DNA of 36,017 nt. Origin: Circinella minor. Taxonomy: Eukaryota > Mucoromycota > Mucoromycetes > Mucorales > Lichtheimiaceae. The DNA lies in NCBI GenBank assembly GCA_016758965.1, contig JAEPRB010000334.1, positions 1 through 36,017 on the forward strand, in the 5' to 3' direction. The first letter of the stretch is position 1. Each line of letters starts with the position of its first letter. The notes below the pieces were generated by a model. It was not told the DNA's origin and made no database searches. It saw only the letters and a list, made by a program, of their open reading frames with translations. The position numbers were made by a program, and so were the translations under genes. Below are positions 28,319-36,017 of the stretch, piece after piece.

Positions 28319-28345
28319 TGTCATAGCAACTGTTGCTATGGCAAC
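28157..28345. promoter_or_regulatory. RFX/X-box-like palindromes in the inverted arm
   Basis: GTTGCTAGGCAAC (28157-28169), AGCAACTGTTGCT (28325-28337) and GTTGCTATGGCAAC (28332-28345) are built from GTTGC/GCAAC half-sites. The last differs by one base from the classic RFX/Crt1 X-box palindrome. The same sites recur inverted in the right arm (about 35534-35547 and 35710-35722). They could bind a host RFX factor or the element's own protein. Confidence 0.4.
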
Positions 28346-29124
28346 CATATCCCATATGCTAGAAATAATAGAAAGTGTGGCTGCCAGTGCAAAAATCTAC
28401 ACCTAAAAAAACTATCTTTATTTTACAATAACGAGCTAACATTAGCAAGTAAGTAATATTTATTAGAATACTATCTTGCCATAATCAAGATTAAAAAGAA
28501 TTAAAAAATTATACCACTATATGATCTTAAAATAATAGCAGTAAATAAAAACGATCACCCCTGATGCCAGACAGATTTCCCAGCTAAGACTTACGGGCTA
28601 AAGGGTTATATCTCAAAAGTCAGGGGGTTATAATAACTCAAATGGGTTACCCACTTTACCCACTTTATTTATTTTAAATTACACAAGCGTGGAAGACAAA
28701 AAAAAAAGCTTTCTTTTCTTCGAATAAAAACAAAACACGCGTTTTTCATAACAATGCAGCATCGTTTGAATATCACTTGAAGGTGGTCTATTACGCTACA
28801 GCAGACAGTGGAAACAAAAAAAAAAAAAAAAAAAAAGAGGGGAGTCCATGAGGATCGGGCTTTAACAATCTGCTTCAAAAACTTGAATCCATCAACAATA
28901 AATCATCTTTTCGATACTTTGACAACCCAACAATATTACGAGTGGAACAATAAACTAATCTTCTCAAAACAGTAACACTTAAAAATGCCATTTTGTTTGA
29001 TTTCCGGGACTAAACTTTCAAAACCATTTATTATGAATCTCAATTGAATCAACAACTTTATACATACAAGTTGAACCTTGTCTAGATAACAACATTACCA
29101 ACATATTGACTTGCATAAGGTAAA

Positions 29125-29127
<3 letters not shown>

Positions 29128-29166
<39 letters not shown>
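29128..29166 (+). repeat. (CAA)13 microsatellite
   Basis: Thirteen CAA units. The mirror copy in the right arm (34728-34751) has eight TTG units, fully accounting for the 15-bp length difference between the arms. Confidence 0.92.
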
Positions 29167-29167
<1 letters not shown>

Positions 29168-29230
29168 ATCCAACATAAGGAGAAATATAGGGGAATGCGC
29201 TCAAGTGGTTGTGGATGGATATAATACTTT

Positions 29231-30813
29231 GGAATGGCTTTCATTTCTTTTTTATTTTACACACACAAAGAGATGTATATATCGCCTTACATTATCAATA
29301 CACAGTCTGGATATTTCATGTAGTATATGTGTAGGAACAGTAGTAATTAATGAATGTTTAAATCGAAAAGATTTTTTAAAAGAGAATAACAAGTATATTA
29401 AATAGTTCATGGTCTTGTACTGATAAAAGAAAAAATAAATAATTGAATAAAAAAAAGTTCTCGCGTAACCGAAATCATGCTTTTTTCAAGTTGTTATTAT
29501 GTTAAAAAAACATCTAACTCAACCCGTGTGATTTATGGTAGCCTTTTACATGTTCCAATTCCCAACATAACAGGTTGTTAGCAATCCCACATGCAGTGCA
29601 GTCATTTTAGCTTGCTTAAAGAGGACAACCCGACTATTTGTTTACAAAAAGAAGGAAGGATGTTGGATGGTTAATTTTTTTTTATTATGCATCTCGTGGA
29701 TGACGGGAAAGCAGACTCTAATTTTCCACATCTTTTTGACTTGCCTATACTAAATTTACATGATAAACACCTTTTTATATGATGTAATATTATATATTGA
29801 ACTGTCTACTATTTAATCCCTTGCCGTATACTCGTACTATTCTTGGACGAAGCTTTTACTGGATGATAACAAGTACGTATATTTATCTTTAAAAAAGTTG
29901 GTAAGTAACGAAAAGGAACAAGAAAACTTGTATTGTAGTGTAAGTAACTCTATGCCATTTGTTCATCGCTCTTTTTTTATTTGAATGGCTTCTATGTCTG
30001 ACCTCTGAAATTTAGTTTACTCTTTTATCTTTCTATTCTGTATTTTAGCTTTGTTAAATCAGGGCGTCATTATTTGCAATTGTAGCGATTCTCTTTGAGA
30101 TTTGTCATATGCAAGACTGCTAATATATATCAGAATAACCACCAGCAATTATCATCATGACTATCTTATACTCTGCTACCTCTTTGGATTTTTTTCTTTG
30201 GCATTCAGTGCTGTCCCTTTTTATATCTACTAAATTTAATTTTCTGTTTATATAATTTGTATGAGAGCACACGGTGCGATGCTACCATAAAAAGCATTCA
30301 TATATTTCTACTACGTAAGCTTATATTTGTTACATATGGTAGCAAAATATCTACTACATAAATGATTGTAATTGTTTTTGATTCCAATTCACTAGTTGTT
30401 TAATTACTTGCTTATTGCTTTTATTATATGATATTGTGTGTTTGAGATTGATATAGAGTAAACAATGAGCTCATAATCAAAATGAAGTTGTGGTCATTAT
30501 TTCACTTTTAACTTTATTGTCTTGAAATTTTTTCCTTTGATGGTTTTCTTTTGATCATTCTCCATTTTTTTTTATCATTTTCTTTTGACCACTTTCTTCT
30601 AATTATTATATTTTGATTATTTTCGTTTGACCATTTTCTCTTGATTATTCTTCTTTTTACAGTTCTTTTTTTTTTTACCATCGATAATTATTCATATTTA
30701 ATAGTTATCATATCTTGTTTTAATACATTTACGCTTTTAATTCTCTCTCCTTCGATTTAATATTTTTTTCGTGCGACCAGTACCCGTAGTAATCTAATAA
30801 TAAAGACTCCATT
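29231..30813. other. Unique left interior of the inverted-repeat element
   Basis: This is 1.6 kb between the left arm and the gene. No gene is supported. From about 30537 to 30655 there is a degenerate short tandem array of TTTTCTTTTGAYCATT-like units, just upstream of the gene. It may be promoter DNA or a 5' UTR intronic region. Confidence 0.55.
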
Positions 30814-33800
30814 ATGAATCAATTACAAACATTTTATCAAACAATAAGAGATCGAATGCGCAACCTTGAACTTGACGTATCGAATCTCACACCACAAAGT
30901 ATTGGTTTTCTTTTTAACACGTTACAGCATCTTCAAACTCGACTACAACTACGACAATACTATCAATCTATGAACAATTTACTCAATAGTAATATCAGTA
31001 TTGACAACGATGATCTATTATGGGTTCTTGGTTTACGACAAGTTAATTTGGAGGAAGAAGTACTTGATAATGATATTGTTTACTATATACGCTCATGGAC
31101 TGTACAAGCACCAATTCTTCAACAATTGATTATTGAAATGGGACCAGAAGCATTGGAGTTTGAAGAAGTTGAAAGTTGGCTTGATTATGCCACTCAAAAT
31201 CCCAATCAGCCACTTTATATACGATACGTGGGTAGATGTACTGGCCCCACAACCCCGGTTGACCGACATCTTGAAGATATTGCGCGTGCAGGTGGTGTTC
31301 TTGGGTATTTTTTGCAGGCTTTACGACAGGTTGACGTTATATCATTTGATCAAGCAACTCTTTTTGAGTTAAATGCCGCTCATTATCAAGCTGGTACAGC
31401 TACAGCTCGTGACATTGATCTCCGCGAGCAGATTATTATTAATTTTCTTGGTTTGGACAACTTGATGAATCAACAACCCGGCGGCTCACACGCATCATAT
31501 ATGCCACGACGCCCAATATTTATTCGTCACCAACAACTATACCCTACAACTTTTTTTCAAGACTTTTTTACACATTCAAATCTTACCGACAATGAACCAT
31601 GGATTATTGAATCAATGGGTCACTGGGTACGAGAACTATCAATGCAAGCTAGATATAATGGAGAAGCCACAGATACAATTAACAATCCCATGTCTCATGA
31701 ATATATCGAGAGCATTGCCAACCAAGCAACACCGCAAAGATTAGTCAATGACCGAGTCGTTTCAATAATAATAGGAAAAGATATTACCTTAAATGGGTTT
31801 AACAATCCATCTCGTTTTCTCACTAATGATCCCGGTTATGCTCCAACATTGACTCGCGAAATTTTGTTTCGACATTGTGCCTGGTCACAAAATCGTACAC
31901 ACTGGAACAATAATGATGAGACTTTGGTTCAAGAAGCATTCCCATTTATTAATATGTACCCATGGTTAGGTAATTGAATAAGCACTAAAATTACTTACAT
32001 TTTTTCTTTAAAAAATATATATATGAATATATAAGAGCTGACATAATATACAATTTATCAATTTTTTTAACAAAATTTTTACTAATATTGTAGGTACTAG
32101 CAACTCGGCGGCGCCAGCTTTAAATCAATTACGGCTATATCTTAATCTTTGGTCTCCAATTGTTATTTCAACTTTGTCATACGAAGTCTCTTCAGCCGCC
32201 TTTGCTAACTTTTTTCATACGCATGGAATCATGACAACTGAGAGTTATATAGGATATGTTGGTGTTCCACGAATTGTTCATTATCCTACCTTAGAGTGGT
32301 TGTACAACAGAGATGAAGATGCCCTCCCGAATGACCAATCGACAATCGCAATTCCACATATAGATCCAGGATTTCCAAAATATGGTGCACGCTCTCAACA
32401 GCTTTTGCGAATAATTGATCTTACTTGGGCAATAACAACAATTATTAATGAAATAACTGTACGTGTATTACAAGGCAATAATACTGATTCTACCGAAACA
32501 ATCGTGATGTTGGTTTGGAATCAATGTAATCCACAATCGACAGCCCTTAATGCACGCTTACAACAATTGTATAATGATTTAAATGCTTCCAAAAATGATT
32601 ACCAACAGTACCGACAACAGCGATTATTACGTCAACGACCAGCTGTTCGCAATATCAACACACAAGCCTTGGAATTGGCATCAGCACAACGAATCGAATT
32701 GGGTGGAGAAGCAGAAGGTCAGCCATTTAGTGAAGTCCGAGAAGTTCAAGTTAATGCACTCTGGAAAAGAAATCTGCCGGATTTACATTTACATATTAGC
32801 CGTAATAACAAAGAACAATGGCTTCAATGGGCCCGTTCAATTAATCAAGGAATTTATTTCTATACAAGCTCTCTCCGTCGATCAGCATTTGTAATGCGTG
32901 AACGCCATCCCTTATATAATGTTCTTGCTAGATTCCCCCCTGAAGATGTGCACGATGATACCTGGATGGAAGACCCTGAACTTGTCAGACGTTCATTAAC
33001 ACGTTGGTCTCGTCATTCAATGACATTCCTCCCGCAAAACCATTTTGCTCCGCAAGCACAACGACGCCGTAGGCTAGCAGCCTTAGAGCAAGCACGACCA
33101 CATACATTTGATGCGACAGTTTACGAGTACCGTAACAGCTTAGAGAATCAAAGGGTGTATGTTCCTCGTACGAACCCTATTGTGTTTTACTGGAATGATG
33201 GGAACGAAAATATTAGAGTCAAAATTCGACCTCAACGAGGAATTTTTGCACCTGATGCACCCGAAACTGCTCGATTTTACCACGTTCATTTTCTTGTAGA
33301 TGGTATTGGGTTTACAGCACTGACGGGTATTCCAATTCGAGTCAATGGTAATGTGGCTGTTATATCTCTTAATCAGATGGGCTCCAGTCCTCATAGCCAT
33401 AACCTGATGCGACTATGGAGACATGAACGACGACTGTTGGGCCATAATGTACCAGAACCAGTAGTAGCAGCACCAGAAGGACATCAACCACGACCAGCAT
33501 TCAGATCAAATACATCATCAAGATTTATTCGAGAATTTTCACAGCACCATCTTCATCCGAACGATTCACTGAGCCTTCTTCGTCTATTTCTTGATGATCT
33601 TTTTCCTCAAGGAGGATCAATTAATATGGCTCCAGAAGATTTGGAGCCATTTGTTGCTACTGGACGAAATCCAGATAATTCTGTGTCAGTTCGACCGCAG
33701 CTACTTGCGTTTTTACATAATCATCAACACCATCCTTATCATGGTGAATGGTTAGGATTTGCCAATAATATGCGTCAAAATGGCCAACATTTTTTCAAAA

Positions 33801-33919
33801 ATATAAATTATTTACGACATAACACAGAACAATCGATTATCAGAAAATACCCGCCGCCTCAATATCAATATCGTCAATGTCAGCGCATTGATTTTGGATT
33901 GCCTCGACAAAGAGTATAA
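30814..33919 (+). CDS. Element-borne 993-aa protein with a GIY-YIG-like nuclease region
   Basis: There are two exons, 30814-31969 and 32094-33919; the 124-bp intron (GTAATT..TTGTAG) joins WLG to TSNSAA in frame. Near the N-terminus YIRYVGR (aa 135-141) is followed by Arg (R151 in VDRHLED), Glu (E205 in LREQIIINFLG) and Asn (N219 in LMNQQPGG). This is the order of catalytic residues expected in a GIY-YIG fold; a clear GIY strand is not seen, so the call is tentative. The remaining ~770 residues match nothing I know. They include an IPHIDPG block (about aa 473-478), a Gln/Arg-rich helix-forming segment (about 560-600) and a His-rich region near the C-terminus. There is no signal peptide or membrane segment. 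The frame is intact, unlike decayed elements, suggesting selection or recent arrival. It is the only gene between the inverted arms, so it is the natural candidate for mobility. Confidence 0.7.
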
Positions 33920-34663
33920 TACAACATTTGAAAAGCAAATGTTACATACAAACAAAATTGATGGAAATAAGGGATCCGATAATGCTGAAAAAATTATTTT
34001 TAGTTTTAATTATGATAGTAAACTATTTAATTTTTAAATAGTGTAATTTCGAAGCATGATATACAAAAAAAAAAGCTCCTACATTTCCTGTACATGCATA
34101 TTCTTTTAACATCCTCAAAATCTTCTTTGTCTTTTTTAAAATAGTTTATATGTATTTTTTCTGTTATTGTCAATCAACCATGTCTGAAAAGCATGAATAA
34201 AATTGGTCTCTTTTTCAGTAGAAATTGAATATGATCCTGTTTTTTTTTTGTGTTTAATAGTAGTGCTAGTAATACTCTGTATTATATATATATATATAAA
34301 ATACCTATAAATTTTGATGCAAATATAGTAAAAGAATAATAATCTTAACCATTATTTTCCTTCACTTCAATCAGTCATATTGATGAATCCGCAGAATAAA
34401 GTTAAATCGTGAAGTCCATATCCATTAGACAGACGGCCCAACACAAAAGCTTAAACGGTTTCTAGTTGAATAAAAATGATATTGCCGCATTATCAACTAG
34501 CAATTTAAAATGACGAAATATTTGGATCGCTTAAGGTTTCTTGGTGTACTGTTGAATAACCAACTGAGAACCACGCAAAACTCTTGATTCGCAAGCTATC
34601 ATTATTTTTACCACCTATACGCTCTGTTGGAGATTGGGGAAGGATTGCTCCTGATGCTGCTCT
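33920..34663. other. Unique right interior of the inverted-repeat element
   Basis: 744 bp of AT-rich sequence after the gene. AATAAA occurs at about 34197-34202, suitable as a polyadenylation signal. No gene or further repeat is seen. Confidence 0.5.
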
Positions 34664-35801
34664 AAAGTATTATATCCATCCACAACCACTTGAGCGCATT
34701 CCCCTATATTTCTCCTTATGTTGGATATTGTTGTTGTTGTTGTTGTTGTTGTTTTTTACCTTATGCAAGTCAATATGTTGGTAATGTTGTTATCTAGACA
34801 AGGTTCAACTTGTATGTATAAAGTTGTTGATTCAATTGAGATTCATAATAAATGGTTTTGAAAGTTTAGTCCCGGAAATCAAACAAAATGGCATTTTTAA
34901 GTGTTACTGTTTTGAGAAGATTAGTTTATTGTTCCACTCGTAATATTGTTGGGTTGTCAAAGTATCGAAAAGATGATTTATTGTTGATGGATTCAAGTTT
35001 TTGAAGCAGATTGTTAAAGCCCGATCCTCATGGACTCCCCTCTTTTTTTTTTTTTTTTTTTTTGTTTCCACTGTCTGCTGTAGCGTAATAGACCACCTTC
35101 AAGTGATATTCAAACGATGCTGCATTGTTATGAAAAACGCGTGTTTTGTTTTTATTCGAAGAAAAGAAAGCTTTTTTTTTTGTCTTCCACGCTTGTGTAA
35201 TTTAAAATAAATAAAGTGGGTAAAGTGGGTAACCCATTTGAGTTATTATAACCCCCTGACTTTTGAGATATAACCCTTTAGCCCGTAAGTCTTAGCTGGG
35301 AAATCTGTCTGACATCAGGGGTGATCGTTTTTATTTACTGCTATTATTTTAAGATCATATAGTGGTATAATTTTTTAATTCTTTTTAATCTTGATTATGG
35401 CAAGATAGTATTCTAATAAATATTACTTACTTGCTAATGTTAGCTCGTTATTGTAAAATAAAGATAGTTTTTTTAGGTGTAGATTTTTGCACTGGCAGCC
35501 ACACTTTCTATTATTTCTAGCATATGGGATATGGTTGCCATAGCAACAGTTGCTATGACAATAGAAAAATAGTATAATAAGAAAAATATATATATGAATA
35601 AATGCTTAAAAATCTAATATCTTTTTATATACTTGTCTTCTTAATATACAACATATATCATCCAAAAGCCCTGATTTTTCTGTATTTGATACTACTATTT
35701 AAATTACACGTTGCCTAGCAACATCAAAGACTGTAATCATTTACCAAATTAAGAAATAAGAAATATATAGTAGAAATAAAAATAGTAATAATAAATAAAT
35801 A
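34664..35801 (-). repeat. Right inverted arm, 1,138 bp
   Basis: It is the reverse complement of the left arm. The only differences noticed are 8 instead of 13 trinucleotide units and one substitution (GATGCCAGACAG against GATGTCAGACAG in the left-arm sense). The arm stops at 35801; the next base starts a GC-rich island. Confidence 0.92.
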
Positions 35802-35930
35802 CTAGCGACCCTTCCTCGCTTCGCTCGGATAAATGAGCCCCTTCGCTTCGCTTCGGGTCATTTAGCAGGTCACGTCGCAAAGGGGGGTTCCCCCCCTTTG
35901 ACCCCCAAAAGGCGCTTCGCGCCTGGTAGC
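35802..35930. repeat. GC-rich hairpin island abutting the right arm
   Basis: A sharp compositional island in AT-rich DNA. It contains repeated CGCTTCGCTTCG motifs and two strong hairpins: AAAGGGGGG-TT-CCCCCCCTTT (35879-35899) and GGCGC-TTC-GCGCC (35911-35923). Read on the minus strand it ends in CTAG followed by T, the Helitron-type 3' end signature. The required terminal hairpin is weak (GCTC/GAGC only), so the class is unresolved. It looks like a dispersed mobile repeat. Confidence 0.45.
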
Positions 35931-36017
35931 AACGATATTCAAGGCTGTATAATACTTTTTGAAATAAAAAATATATCAGATATCAATAGAAAAAAAATGA
36001 ATTATTGTGTAGATAGT

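Larger units (their letters stand above)
28078..29230 (+). repeat. Left inverted arm, 1,153 bp
   Basis: It is the reverse complement of 34664-35801. The boundary calls are sharp: base 28077 and base 29231 both mismatch. Contents include RFX-like palindromes near 28157 and 28332, A-runs, a (CAA)13 run at 29128-29166, and no convincing gene. The identical 69-codon open frame in both arms is homopolymer-driven and merely duplicated with the arms. Confidence 0.92.
28078..35801. mobile_element. 7.7-kb element with 1.14-1.15-kb inverted arms around one gene (undescribed type, candidate)
   Basis: Two near-identical inverted arms (28078-29230 and 34664-35801) enclose 5.4 kb holding a single intact gene (30814-33919) with a GIY-YIG-like region. 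Only one substitution and one microsatellite length change were noticed between the arms. The outermost shared bases are TA, so a TA target duplication is possible but cannot be told apart from the repeat itself. No transposase or reverse transcriptase of a known superfamily is recognised. Alternatives are a long-TIR DNA transposon with an unrecognised transposase, a fold-back element, or an inverted segmental duplication. Confidence 0.6.

Noticed and set aside
28669..28878. 69-codon open frame present identically in both inverted arms
   Set aside because: It contains a homopolymer Phe run from a T-tract and is duplicated simply because the arms are copies; no codon or domain evidence of coding.
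29128..29166. CRISPR-like or regular array
   Set aside because: It is a simple CAA microsatellite without spacers; no CRISPR array is present in this eukaryotic window.

Overview
The window reads as nuclear DNA of a filamentous fungus, most likely Mucoromycota (Mucorales-like). The evidence is strong AT-richness, many short GT..AG introns of about 70-130 bp, a fused pentafunctional shikimate (AROM) gene, Asn/Gln/Asp-rich low-complexity tails, and a ceruloplasmin-type copper protein. The phylum is an inference; no marker was compared.

Layout. 1-3193: no convincing gene, only AT-rich sequence and one Pol III-promoter-like patch. 3194-22758: a compact housekeeping block of six genes. These are a 12-exon very-long-chain acyl-CoA synthetase/FATP (+), an MPH1/FANCM DNA helicase (+), the snoRNP assembly factor NAF1 (-), a circularly permuted mitochondrial GTPase of the GEP3/YqeH type (+), the AROM polypeptide (-) and a secreted two-domain ceruloplasmin-like protein (+). 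NAF1/GEP3 and AROM/ceruloplasmin-like are divergent pairs. MPH1/NAF1 and GEP3/AROM are convergent. They share no pathway; this is ordinary gene-dense fungal DNA.

22759-36017: an accessory, repeat-built region. A tRNA-Pro(AGG) gene on the minus strand is bracketed by two unrelated LTR elements, each with a 4-bp target duplication. One is an internally deleted Ty3/gypsy element (24293-26420) sitting at the tRNA terminator. The other is a 1,278-bp non-coding TRIM-like element (26583-27860) whose duplication lies 7-10 bp upstream of the mature tRNA 5' end. The TRIM primer-binding site is itself nearly complementary to a tRNA-Pro 3' end.

28078-35801: a 7.7-kb structure with very long, nearly identical inverted arms (1,153 and 1,138 bp; the 15-bp difference is explained by (CAA)13 versus (CAA)8). 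The arms flank one intact, single-intron gene for a 993-aa protein with GIY-YIG-nuclease-like residues near its N-terminus and no recognised remainder. This is the best candidate for an undescribed mobile element. Its right end abuts a GC-rich, hairpin-rich island (35802-35930) that starts exactly at the arm boundary.

Gene coordinates span the first to last coding base; exon limits are in the evidence and were derived by hand from splice signals, phase and protein-family continuity.
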